A stretch of DNA of 64,000 nucleotides from Flavobacterium pectinovorum (GTDB lineage Bacteria > Bacteroidota > Bacteroidia > Flavobacteriales > Flavobacteriaceae), in the NCBI RefSeq assembly GCF_022802975.1, contig NZ_JAFEVZ010000002.1:372001-436000 (forward strand), written 5' to 3'. The notes beneath the pieces are model-generated. The model was not told where the DNA came from and did not search any database. It saw only the letters and a list, made by a program, of their open reading frames with translations. The translations under genes were made by a program, and so were the position numbers. Positions 17,676 through 25,035 of the stretch are shown here, one piece after another. The first letter of the stretch is position 1; each line of letters begins with the position of its first letter.

Positions 17676-18623
17676 ATGTCAGATACAATCGAAAAAATTA
17701 AATGCCTAATTATAGGTTCTGGTCCGGCGGGTTATACTGCTGCTATTTATGCAGCCAGAGCAAATATGAATCCGGTTTTATATCAGGGAATGCAACCGGG
17801 TGGTCAGTTGACAACAACAAATGAAGTAGAAAATTTTCCGGGTTATGTTGATGGTGTTACAGGTCCTGAAATGATGATTCAGTTACAGGAACAATCTAAG
17901 CGTTTTGGAGCAGACATCCGTGACGGCTGGGCTACAAAAGTTGATTTTTCGGGAGATATTCATAAAGTTTGGATTAATGACAAAATAGAACTGCACTGTG
18001 AAACGGTAATTATTTCTACAGGAGCTTCAGCTAAATATTTAGGTTTACCATCAGAACAGCATTATCTGCAAATGGGTGGTGGAGTTTCTGCCTGTGCAGT
18101 TTGCGACGGTTTTTTCTACCGTAATCAGGAAGTTGTAATTGTTGGAGCAGGAGATTCTGCTTGTGAAGAAGCACACTATCTGTCAAAATTGTGTAAAAAA
18201 GTTACGATGCTGGTAAGAAGCGAAAAATTCAGAGCTTCAAAAATCATGGAAGAGCGTGTTCGTAAAACTGAAAACATTGAGATTTTATTGAATCATGATA
18301 CGGTTGAAGTTTTAGGTGACGGAAATGTAGTTCATGCTATCAAAGCTTTAAATAAAACCAGTAATGAAGAAATTGAAATTCCTGCAACAGGTTTCTTCGT
18401 AGCCATTGGTCATAAACCCAATACAGATATCTTTAAAGATTACATCACTCTTGATGAAACAGGTTATATTGTAAATACTCCCGGGACATCTAAAACAAAT
18501 GTTGAAGGTGTTTTTGTAGCAGGAGATGCAGCAGATCATGTATATCGTCAGGCAATTACGGCTGCAGGTACAGGATGTATGGCTGCCTTAGATGCAGAAC
18601 GTTATTTAGCTGCTAAAGAGTAA
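17676..18623 (+). CDS. trxB: Thioredoxin-disulfide reductase
   Basis: A 315-aa FAD/NADPH flavoenzyme that reduces thioredoxin. The FAD motif GSGPAGYTAAIYAARA is at about residues 13-28, followed by GGQLTTTNEVENFPG. The redox-active pair is in CAVCDGF, and the NADPH motif is GAGDSACEEA. The C-terminal GDAADHVYRQAITAAGTG region binds FAD. All key residues are intact. It is transcribed alone and is followed by a terminator hairpin and a long heptamer array. Confidence 0.96.
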   Translation: MSDTIEKIKCLIIGSGPAGYTAAIYAARANMNPVLYQGMQPGGQLTTTNEVENFPGYVDGVTGPEMMIQLQEQSKRFGADIRDGWATKVDFSGDIHKVWINDKIELHCETVIISTGASAKYLGLPSEQHYLQMGGGVSACAVCDGFFYRNQEVVIVGAGDSACEEAHYLSKLCKKVTMLVRSEKFRASKIMEERVRKTENIEILLNHDTVEVLGDGNVVHAIKALNKTSNEEIEIPATGFFVAIGHKPNTDIFKDYITLDETGYIVNTPGTSKTNVEGVFVAGDAADHVYRQAITAAGTGCMAALDAERYLAAKE

Positions 18624-18629
18624 AGATTT

Positions 18630-18676
18630 GGTTTCAAGTTTCAGGTTTCAGGTTTCAAGTTTAAAAGTTTCAAGTT
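18630..18676 (+). repeat. Degenerate gtttcag/gtttcaa heptamers after trxB
   Basis: About five 7-bp units (gtttcaa, gtttcag, gtttcag, gtttcaa and a further gtttcaa) follow the trxB stop. They are the reverse complement of the tandem array at 18728-18860, so the terminator between them sits at the centre of a long inverted arrangement. Confidence 0.8.
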
Positions 18677-18686
18677 TTGAAAGCCA

Positions 18687-18724
18687 TAAAAAAATCCATT
18701 CGTGAACGCGAATGGATTTTTTTT
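18687..18724. terminator. Terminator between trxB and the GIN gene
   Basis: AAAAATCCATTCG pairs with CGAATGGATTTTT around the loop TGAACG. A-tracts and T-tracts flank both sides, so it can work in both directions. Confidence 0.85.
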
Positions 18725-18727
18725 ATA

Positions 18728-18860
18728 CTGAAACCTGAAACCTGAAACCTGAAACCTGAAACCTGAAACCTGAAACCTGAAACCTGAAACCTGAAACCTG
18801 AAACCTGAAACCTGAAACCTGAAACCTGAAACCTGAAACCTGAAACCTGAAACCTGAAAC
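18728..18860. repeat. Perfect 7-bp tandem array, 19 copies of ctgaaac
   Basis: 133 bp consist of exactly 19 uninterrupted ctgaaac units with no visible mismatch. The array starts 3 bp after the terminator T-run and ends 2 bp before the stop codon of the convergent GIN-domain gene. It has no spacers, so it is not a CRISPR. Confidence 0.98.
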
Positions 18861-18862
18861 TT

Positions 18863-19696
18863 TTATTTAACCCTCTTGATTAATTTAGCTTCTTCACTAA
18901 AACGGGTAAGTTCAATTTTTGGTTTTCCTAAAAGTGAAACTTCTGCTTTGTCTCCTATAGCCAGAGATATCGAAATTTCGGCCAGTACACTGCCTGTTGC
19001 ATTGTTTTCAGCAGTAAAATTAGCTTCTTTTATATTGAATTTTGTTCCTGTAAAAACTGAATTATTATCTATGCGAATATTCCCTTTTTCAGCCACACCT
19101 TCAATTGCGGCATTTGCTTTTTGGTATAAATCACATTTGAATTTAATTGCAGATACTAAAGATTTTATACTCGAATTTTTGCTTAACTGTAAAGACCCGT
19201 CATCAGATTTTAGATTCAGTTCGGTTTTAGATTTATCATCAGCTGTTAAACTGAATTTCTTTGCATTTACATTCAAAAATAATTTAGAATAATCAAAACT
19301 ATTAAATGAAATATCATCCAGTTGAAGTTCCTGAATAGCATAAATTATTGCTTCGTTTTTAGTAATGATCTTTGTTAATGACTTTGTATAAGTAACGCGA
19401 ACAGTAAGTTTTTTAAAAATAGAAGATTCTTTTGAAGTATATAAACGGAGTGTTTTTTCTCTTAAATCCATTCCGATAATATCGTGTAAATTATCATCGG
19501 CTTCAATTTTTATTTCATTTTTTTCTCCTCTTTCCAAATAGACTTCAATATTATCATCAACTTCCAGGGCATCAAAATCACCAACTTCTTTTATGGATGT
19601 GGTAACAATTTTAGAACCTTTTATTTTCTCTCTCTTTTGGGCAAAAGTGAATGTTGTAACTAATAACAATAAGAGTAGGGCTGTATTTTTTTTCAT
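18863..19696 (-). CDS. Secreted GIN-domain (DUF2807) protein
   Basis: A 277-aa protein with an N-terminal signal peptide (NTALLLLLLVTTFTFAQ) and a DUF2807 'GIN' auto-adhesin-like repeat: GDFDALEVDDNIEVYLERGE, then IEADDNLHDIIGMDLREKTL. The rest is a regular beta-solenoid-like pattern. Function is unknown; the fold suggests an envelope beta-helix. It is downstream of a second GIN gene but separated from it by a likely terminator and an own -7-like TATATTTG at 19719-19726 (minus strand), so it may be a separate unit. Confidence 0.82.
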   Translation of the reverse strand: MKKNTALLLLLLVTTFTFAQKREKIKGSKIVTTSIKEVGDFDALEVDDNIEVYLERGEKNEIKIEADDNLHDIIGMDLREKTLRLYTSKESSIFKKLTVRVTYTKSLTKIITKNEAIIYAIQELQLDDISFNSFDYSKLFLNVNAKKFSLTADDKSKTELNLKSDDGSLQLSKNSSIKSLVSAIKFKCDLYQKANAAIEGVAEKGNIRIDNNSVFTGTKFNIKEANFTAENNATGSVLAEISISLAIGDKAEVSLLGKPKIELTRFSEEAKLIKRVK

Positions 19697-19723
19697 TAAT
19701 TCTAGATTTTGATTTTGACAAAT

Positions 19724-19756
19724 ATAAAAAAATCATCCACTTTTGATGAATGATTT
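19724..19756 (-). terminator. Likely terminator between the two GIN genes
   Basis: On the minus strand AAATCATTC pairs with GGATGATTT (one G-U pair) and is followed by a T-run. It would end the PadR-PspC-GIN transcript. Confidence 0.6.
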
Positions 19757-19781
19757 CTTTTATATTTAACACATAATATGG

Positions 19782-20513
19782 TTATCCTTTGCTAACGCTT
19801 CCACCTGAATTTTCAGTTTTTTCGATTGTTTTAGGTGATGAGTCATAATTAACGCTTCCACCGCTTGAAGCTTCCGCTTTTAAATTTACGATTGGATGTA
19901 CATCAACACTGGCTCCGCTTGAAGCTTCTGCATGAACTTCATTAGCCAGAAGTTTTTCAGCATTAATACTGGATCCGCTCGATGCTGATGCTTTTATTTT
20001 TAATGCTTTGCCTTGTATGTTTATAGTACTTCCGCTTCCTGAATCACAAATAATATTATCAAATTCTATATTCGCATCTATTGTAGAAGCACTGAATGCT
20101 TCCAGCTCTATATTTTCTCCCAGAATTACTTTTTCGGTTTGTATAGTAGATGCACTTGATGCTTCCAGTTTGTTGATAACCGGCATTTTTACAATAACTC
20201 TTTTAGTAACATCTCCAAACGAACTGTATTTACATTTAATGTACAATGTTCCGTCTTCTACTTTTGTAATAATGTCTTTTTGCAGATTGTCATCGGCCTC
20301 AACTGTAATTTCTGTTGAAACAGCCTGTATGATTACCACATCGATAGCATTGCTTACAGATACATTTTTAAAATCACCCTGAATTATCCTTTTTTCGGTA
20401 GTAACATTTCCGCTGCCTTCAATAGTATTCAAATTAAAGTTACATGAGGCAAACAATAATGCAGTAATAGCTGCAATAATGAATTTCGTAATATGAATGA
20501 TTATTTTTATCAT
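19782..20513 (-). CDS. GIN-domain (DUF2807) lipoprotein
   Basis: A 243-aa protein with a lipobox-type start (ITALLFASC), so probably a lipoprotein. The GIN domain covers most of the chain: GDFKNVSVSNAIDVVIIQ, ITVEADDNLQKDIITKVEDG, then repeated SSGSSIN/SSGASVD/SSGGSVN turns that mark a beta-helix ladder. It starts 3 bp after the PspC gene, so it belongs to the PadR-PspC-GIN operon. The role is unknown; membrane or envelope stress is suggested by the neighbours. Confidence 0.85.
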   Translation of the reverse strand: MIKIIIHITKFIIAAITALLFASCNFNLNTIEGSGNVTTEKRIIQGDFKNVSVSNAIDVVIIQAVSTEITVEADDNLQKDIITKVEDGTLYIKCKYSSFGDVTKRVIVKMPVINKLEASSASTIQTEKVILGENIELEAFSASTIDANIEFDNIICDSGSGSTINIQGKALKIKASASSGSSINAEKLLANEVHAEASSGASVDVHPIVNLKAEASSGGSVNYDSSPKTIEKTENSGGSVSKG

Positions 20514-20516
20514 GGT

Positions 20517-22235
20517 TTAGTTAATTTTTATTATAACTCCGTTTTGATCTGTGGTTAATCGTCCGGTACTTTTTTTGGCGTTCAAAACTTCTTTTTCGTT
20601 TATTTTAACCGAAACTCCACTTACTGTATCATTTTCAATGCCATATCCTACTTCTACATCTTCATAGCTATTTTCATCTAGAGGACAATTAAGGCATTTA
20701 ATTTTTGAACCCTCTACTTTATAGTTATAATTACCGCTAAAGTGTAGGTTGAAAAAATCATCTTCTGAGTCATCATAATCCTGTATGGAAGCATCTGGTT
20801 TAAATAATTGGCCTTCTGGTAAATACAAATACACATCGACTTCCTGTCCTCTGAATTTATTTTTAACGTCTGTAAGAAAATAATTATCCAAAATTAAATA
20901 ATTTCCTTTAATCTCAATGTTGTAATTGATTTTTTCTGCTCTTTTTTTAGCACTTGTAAATGAGTTTCCTCTGGCGCTTTTTTCTATTTGCAAATAAGGA
21001 GCCGTTTCATCAGTATGTAATACATGCAAACGAACATCATTGGAGTATATTAAAGCATTGTTTGCAGAATCCTGAACAAACTCAAATTCTCTATGGTGAT
21101 CTAAGTCTTTAGCATAATAATCATTGTATCTAAACTTTACATATAATGTATCGGTAGGAGTAATGTTGATTGCTTTTTTCTCTACCGCTTTGTTGTCGTA
21201 TGAAATTTCAGTAGCCTGTTTGATTCCAATACTGATCGCAATGGCAACTGCAATAATCCAAATTGCCAATAAAGTATATTTGGCAATGTTTCCGATTGTT
21301 TTTGTGTTTGGAGACAACAATTTGAAACCCAAAAGTGTCATAAAGAAAAACGGAATTCCAACCGCAAAGAACATTAACAAGCCAAATGACCAGATAGGAT
21401 ATTCAGTAAAGTTTCCGGCTTCAATAAAGTTGTCCCAAGGGAAATCAAGAAAAACATTTGTTCCTAATGTAAATACTCCAATCAATAATAATATTAAGAC
21501 AGTGATTCCGGACATAATCAAAATGACTCCTAAAAACTTAGCGAAGATTTTAAAAACCGTCATAACAAAGTCTCCAAAGGAACTACTTATTCTTTCAGCT
21601 CCTGACTTTACGTGGTTTCCCATTTTGTCATAATCTGCATTTTTAAATTTATCAGATAATGTGTCAATTTCTTCACGAACTTTTTTTTCGATGTTTGAAA
21701 TCGTAACCGGTTCTCCTGTCATTTCCAGTTTTTCTGAGGTTGTTACTGCCTCAGGAGTTACAATCCATAATACAAAATAGGCTAAGATTCCGGTTCCAAA
21801 ACCTGCAAAAACAAATATTAAGAATACGATTTTAACCCATACAGCGTCTACTCCAAAATAATGTCCTAAACCTGTTGCTACACCGCCAATCATTCCTTTT
21901 TCTTTGTCACGGTATAATTTTTTGTGTTTTTTGGTTGCATAATTAAAAGACTGATTAGTAGTTTCTTCGTCTTCAATTCTGTAATCTTCCGGCTGTCCCA
22001 TAACTGCGATCACTTCGTCAACGTCTTTCAGTCCCACAACATGTTTTTCGCTTTTTTGTTTTTCTGTTAAAAGTTCAGAAACACGCATTTCAATATCTTT
22101 AATAATTTCATCTTGTCCGGATGAGTTGTTTAAGGATCTTTTTATAGCGTCAAAATAGCGTGTCAATTTTAAATATGCATCTTCATCGATGTGAAAAAAC
22201 ATACCGCCTAAGTTAATATTTACTGTTTTGTTCAT
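20517..22235 (-). CDS. PspC domain membrane protein
   Basis: The 572-aa protein begins with a conserved ~100-residue cytoplasmic region (TVNINLGGMFFHIDEDAYLK, with EMRVSELLTEKQ). It is followed by a PspC domain at about residues 107-165 (RDKEKGMIGGVATGLGHYFG, then a hydrophobic helix ending in LWIVTP). Three more hydrophobic stretches lie at about 230-345, and the last 220 residues are a beta-rich domain, probably outside the cytoplasm. PspC proteins sense or relay membrane stress. It is 3 bp downstream of a PadR repressor and 3 bp upstream of a GIN lipoprotein. Confidence 0.9.
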   Translation of the reverse strand: MNKTVNINLGGMFFHIDEDAYLKLTRYFDAIKRSLNNSSGQDEIIKDIEMRVSELLTEKQKSEKHVVGLKDVDEVIAVMGQPEDYRIEDEETTNQSFNYATKKHKKLYRDKEKGMIGGVATGLGHYFGVDAVWVKIVFLIFVFAGFGTGILAYFVLWIVTPEAVTTSEKLEMTGEPVTISNIEKKVREEIDTLSDKFKNADYDKMGNHVKSGAERISSSFGDFVMTVFKIFAKFLGVILIMSGITVLILLLIGVFTLGTNVFLDFPWDNFIEAGNFTEYPIWSFGLLMFFAVGIPFFFMTLLGFKLLSPNTKTIGNIAKYTLLAIWIIAVAIAISIGIKQATEISYDNKAVEKKAINITPTDTLYVKFRYNDYYAKDLDHHREFEFVQDSANNALIYSNDVRLHVLHTDETAPYLQIEKSARGNSFTSAKKRAEKINYNIEIKGNYLILDNYFLTDVKNKFRGQEVDVYLYLPEGQLFKPDASIQDYDDSEDDFFNLHFSGNYNYKVEGSKIKCLNCPLDENSYEDVEVGYGIENDTVSGVSVKINEKEVLNAKKSTGRLTTDQNGVIIKIN

Positions 22236-22238
22236 GAC

Positions 22239-22571
22239 TTATTGATTTTGATTGGTGATTAGTTTTACGGCGTCAGACAATTCTGTCCAGGTGCCGCTTA
22301 ATTCGTTTAAAAATGTTTGTCCTATCTCGGTTAATCCATAGTATTTTCTTGGGGGCCCCGATGTCGATTCTTCCCATCTGTAATTGAGTAAACCGTCGTT
22401 TTTTAGTCTGGTTAAAAGAGGGTAAACAGTTCCCTCCACAACTAATAATTTTGCGTTTTTTAAAGTGTCTAGTATTTCAGATGTATATGCGTCTTTTTCT
22501 TTTAGTACTGATAAGATGCAAAACTCAAGAACACCTTTGCGCATCTGTGCTTTTGTGTTTTCAATGTTCAT
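22239..22571 (-). CDS. PadR family transcriptional regulator
   Basis: A 110-aa winged-helix repressor with the PadR pattern: MRKGVLEFCILSVLKEKDAY, TSEILDTLKNA, then VEGTVYPLLTRLKNDGLLNY (recognition helix) and GPPRKYYGLTEIG (wing). It is the first gene of a compact operon with PspC and GIN genes and is most likely autoregulatory. The ligand or signal is unknown. Confidence 0.93.
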   Translation of the reverse strand: MNIENTKAQMRKGVLEFCILSVLKEKDAYTSEILDTLKNAKLLVVEGTVYPLLTRLKNDGLLNYRWEESTSGPPRKYYGLTEIGQTFLNELSGTWTELSDAVKLITNQNQ

Positions 22572-22611
22572 AATTTCATTTCATTTTTTTTAGATTGAAC
22601 AATTCGTTTTT

Positions 22612-22654
22612 TGATTGATGATTGATGATGATTGATTGATGATGATTGATTGAT
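22612..22654. repeat. Short tandem repeat of gatgattgatt units
   Basis: About 43 bp of tandem tgattgatgattgatga-type sequence, upstream of the PadR gene. It is simple-sequence DNA between the operon promoter region and the next repeat element. Confidence 0.8.
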
Positions 22655-22659
22655 TTTTA

Positions 22660-22794
22660 GGAGCTGTTTCCTGCTATCCGCTTTATCTTTTGTGGCGAAC
22701 CCCGCCACAAAAGGATGCCGCTTCTATCAGGGCTAGGGCTCTCGGGAATCTATAACTTTTTAACCTTCTTAGTCACACTGAGCGGAGTCGAAGT
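22660..22794. repeat. Palindromic GAACCCCGCC element plus TGAGCGGAGTCGAAG copy
   Basis: 22660-22736 holds gagctgtttcctgctatccg, then a perfect 11-bp palindrome (CTTTTGTGGCG pairing with CGCCACAAAAG around aaccc) and tatcagggctag. A related copy is at 53611-53726. At 22777-22793 it is followed by actgagcggagtcgaag, a motif repeated elsewhere in the window. Confidence 0.75.
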
Positions 22795-22795
22795 G

Positions 22796-23275
22796 TTACT
22801 TTATAAAAGGAATCGTTAGCGGATATTTGTATAATTCTCCGTTTGAAGCTTTTATCGAAGCATAAATCACTAAAAAGAATTCAACAAATTTTAACAATCC
22901 AAAAAGAACGACTGCCGTAATTCCAACACTCAAAAGACCAATATTTCCTTGAAAATTAAAATTTCTGATTACAAAATCGTCGTCATTAATAATGGCTTCG
23001 ATTGGAAGATTCTGCAAGAAAACCGTAATAAAAATCGGAATTGCAATAAGTGCTAAAATCAAAGTGTAAAGCAATAAGCTTAACTGAAAGTTCAAAGCCT
23101 GTTTTCCGTGGTGATCTGCAAATTCAGATTTGTCTTTGTAATTTGTCCAGATGATAAGTGGAAAAATATAATTTCCAAACGGAATGATGTACTGACTTAA
23201 TGTACTCAAATGAGTAAATGCTGCTGTGTTCTTTTCTGGTGTTTTTTCCATGATGAGTGGTGTTGATGTTTCCAT
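22796..23275 (-). CDS. DUF4870 domain membrane protein
   Basis: A 159-aa protein with about four hydrophobic segments. The family signature is present: HLSTLSQYIIPFGNYIFPLI, then FADHHGKQALNFQLSLLLYT, then a long TM pair and FVEFFLVIYASIKASNGELY. Tic20-like DUF4870 proteins have no firmly known function. It is transcribed on its own, on the same strand as the PadR operon but downstream of a repeat-rich gap, with a TATATTTG-like motif missing but an AT-rich lead. Confidence 0.82.
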   Translation of the reverse strand: METSTPLIMEKTPEKNTAAFTHLSTLSQYIIPFGNYIFPLIIWTNYKDKSEFADHHGKQALNFQLSLLLYTLILALIAIPIFITVFLQNLPIEAIINDDDFVIRNFNFQGNIGLLSVGITAVVLFGLLKFVEFFLVIYASIKASNGELYKYPLTIPFIK

Positions 23276-23505
23276 GATTAAAAGTATATAGTAATTTCTT
23301 ATGCAAATATATATCTAAAAGACAGTATCTTGTTTTGCATAGTACCAAATGTTAACAAAATTTTAACAATTTTGAATTTTGAATTTGAGCTATAGTCAAT
23401 TGAAAATCATTCGTAATGCCTTGTTTTGTTGAGGTCTTATGAAAGATTAATGAATTTATTGTGCACGCATAGTTTTTTTGTATTTTTACATAAAAAATAT
23501 ATCAA

Positions 23506-23958
23506 ATGGCAGTTTCAGTTTCTAAACTCAATAAATTTGTGTTGTTCAAATTACCATCGGCTTACTTTTGCGGGGTACGTGTTAAAGCTATTGATGAAAA
23601 TAGTTGTACGGTAACGGTAAAACACCGCTGGATCAATCAAAACCCTTTTAATTCGATGTATTTTGCAGTTCAGGCCATGGCGGCTGAACTAACAACCGGG
23701 GCATTGGTAATTTCACAAATCCAGGAAAGCGGAAAGAAAATTTCGATGCTGGTTGCCAACAACAAAGGGAACTTCACAAAAAAGGCTACAGGACGAATTA
23801 CATTTGTCTGCAACGACGGACATTTAATTGCAGAAGCTATTAAAAGAACAATAGAAACAGGCGAAGGGCAGACGTTCTGGATGAAATCTATAGGAACAAA
23901 TGAAGAAGGTGTTCAGGTTTCTGAAATGGATTTTGAGTGGAGTGTAAGAATTAAATAG
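23506..23958 (+). CDS. DUF4442 hotdog-fold protein
   Basis: A 150-aa protein of the DUF4442 family, related to thioesterases of the hotdog fold. VKHRWINQNPFNSMYFAVQA and MAAELTTGALV form the central helix region where hotdog enzymes bind thioesters; the rest is strand-rich. A specific acyl substrate cannot be named. It is monocistronic and ends at an inverted repeat and a bidirectional terminator shared with the small Cys-rich gene. Confidence 0.85.
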   Translation: MAVSVSKLNKFVLFKLPSAYFCGVRVKAIDENSCTVTVKHRWINQNPFNSMYFAVQAMAAELTTGALVISQIQESGKKISMLVANNKGNFTKKATGRITFVCNDGHLIAEAIKRTIETGEGQTFWMKSIGTNEEGVQVSEMDFEWSVRIK

Positions 23959-23972
23959 TTTTAAAGTTTTTT

Positions 23973-24092
23973 GCCACAGATTAAAAAGATTTTTTCTTTG
24001 GAGTTGCTTAGGAACAAAATGACGAAGAACTTTGTCAAAGTTAAATAGAGATCGTTTAAAAGAAATTCTTTTTAATTCTTTTAATCTGTGGC
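23973..24092. repeat. 120-bp element with inverted ends GCCACAGATTAAAA
   Basis: Left arm GCCACAGATTAAAAAGATT (23973-23991) and right arm AATTCTTTTAATCTGTGGC (24074-24092) are inverted with one or two mismatches. The interior has no ORF. A related element with gccacgaatt/aatttgtggc ends is at 56771-56875. Confidence 0.65.
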
Positions 24093-24106
24093 GAAAAAAA
24101 ATATAA

Positions 24107-24137
24107 AAAAAGGCTTCGAATATTCGAAGCCTTTTTG
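24107..24137. terminator. Bidirectional terminator
   Basis: AAAAAGGCTTCGAATATTCGAAGCCTTTTT forms a near-perfect hairpin with A- and T-tracts on both sides. It lies between the convergent DUF4442 gene and the small Cys-rich gene. Confidence 0.85.
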
Positions 24138-24155
24138 GTAAAAATTAGATTGCGA

Positions 24156-24314
24156 TTATTTTTTAGCGCAACATTTTTTGTCTTTTTTATCAGCTGTTTT
24201 TTTGCAGCAAGATTCTTTTTTAGCTTTTTCTTTTTTAGGAGCTGGTTTTGTGTCTTGTGCTTGTAATCCAATTGTGAATAAAGCGATGGCTAAAACAGTA
24301 AATAATTTTTTCAT
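24156..24314 (-). CDS. Small exported Lys/Cys-rich protein, 52 aa
   Basis: A short minus-strand gene. It starts MKKLFTVLAIALFTIGLQAQ, a clean signal peptide, followed by a Lys-rich mature part of about 32 residues (DTKPAPKKEKAKKESCCKKT then ADKKDKKCCAKK) with two CC pairs. It has a good promoter at 24370-24400 (TTG, 20-bp spacer, TATATTTG) and a strong terminator right after the stop, so I consider it real. CC pairs in a small exported peptide, some 700 bp from a copper-oxidase gene, suggest metal binding, but that is inference. No family name is known to me. Confidence 0.75.
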   Translation of the reverse strand: MKKLFTVLAIALFTIGLQAQDTKPAPKKEKAKKESCCKKTADKKDKKCCAKK

Positions 24315-24369
24315 TTTTGTTTCATTTAATTGTTAATTATTTTTCTTTTTTTTGATTGAAGATTTGATT

Positions 24370-24400
24370 CAAATATAATACGATTTAGTTTTGTAATCAA
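24370..24400 (-). promoter_or_regulatory. Promoter of the 52-aa Cys-rich gene
   Basis: On the minus strand TTG (24398-24400), a 20-bp spacer and TATATTTG (24370-24377) match the Bacteroidota consensus. The ATG is 55 bp downstream. Confidence 0.65.
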
Positions 24401-24550
24401 TAACATTTTTCACAACTGTTGTTTTTGAAATTATGTTGACATTTTGGGGATCTATACAAAATTGAAGGACATTCTGGACAAAGATTTTGCATTAAAGATT
24501 GATTTTTAAAGAATTCACTTTAGCATTCGTAACAGGTATTTATTAAAGAA

Positions 24551-24889
24551 TCACTCATAACTCTTATTTTTGTTTTCAGTATTGCGATATGATTTTCTGA
24601 TGAAGAACTGAACTGCCATTATGATAATTAAAACAACTATAAAAAAGAATTCTACTATTACAAGTCCTATAAAAGGCATTCCGCAATGAAATTGACCATT
24701 AGATTGAATTCTCAGTTTGTAATCGAGTAATTTGAAAGCAAAATAATAAAACAGAATTTGCGAAAAAAAACTAATCAGGCAAACTTCCGATAAATTTAGT
24801 TTAATGCTTTCTGAAATTGCTTTTCTTCTCAATATAATTTGAAATAGTAAGGGCAAGGTAAGTAATAAAATCAAGAGGATTCCGTACAT
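24551..24889 (-). CDS. Hypothetical membrane protein, 112 aa
   Basis: A 112-aa protein I do not recognise. It has three hydrophobic stretches: YGILLILLLTLPLLFQIIL, VCLISFFSQILFYYFAFKLL, and IGLVIVEFFFIVVLIIIMAV. It ends in a charged tail (KSYRNTENKNKSYE). It lies downstream of the multicopper oxidase on the same strand but 146 bp away. Composition and codon use look like a genuine gene; there is no further evidence for a function. Confidence 0.55.
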   Translation of the reverse strand: MYGILLILLLTLPLLFQIILRRKAISESIKLNLSEVCLISFFSQILFYYFAFKLLDYKLRIQSNGQFHCGMPFIGLVIVEFFFIVVLIIIMAVQFFIRKSYRNTENKNKSYE

Positions 24890-25035
24890 AAATTTAGTTT
24901 AAAGTGATTTTGGTTAATTATTTGCCTTTTCAAAATCAATGCCATTAAATAATTCAAACATTTTACTTTTATACACGAATAAAAATGGAACTTTTTAAAA
25001 TAAACTTATATCACTTATATGGTTAAAAAAATAAA

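Noticed and set aside
18728-18860. CRISPR array
   Set aside because: Units are 7 bp and directly adjacent, without spacers, and no cas genes are near.
21124-21633. 169-aa plus-strand frame inside the PspC gene
   Set aside because: It is antisense to membrane segments of PspC and shows only the hydrophobic pattern expected of such a shadow.
24056-24271. 71-aa minus-strand Lys-rich frame
   Set aside because: It overlaps the terminator hairpin and the small exported gene in another frame; the 52-aa frame has a signal peptide and promoter instead.
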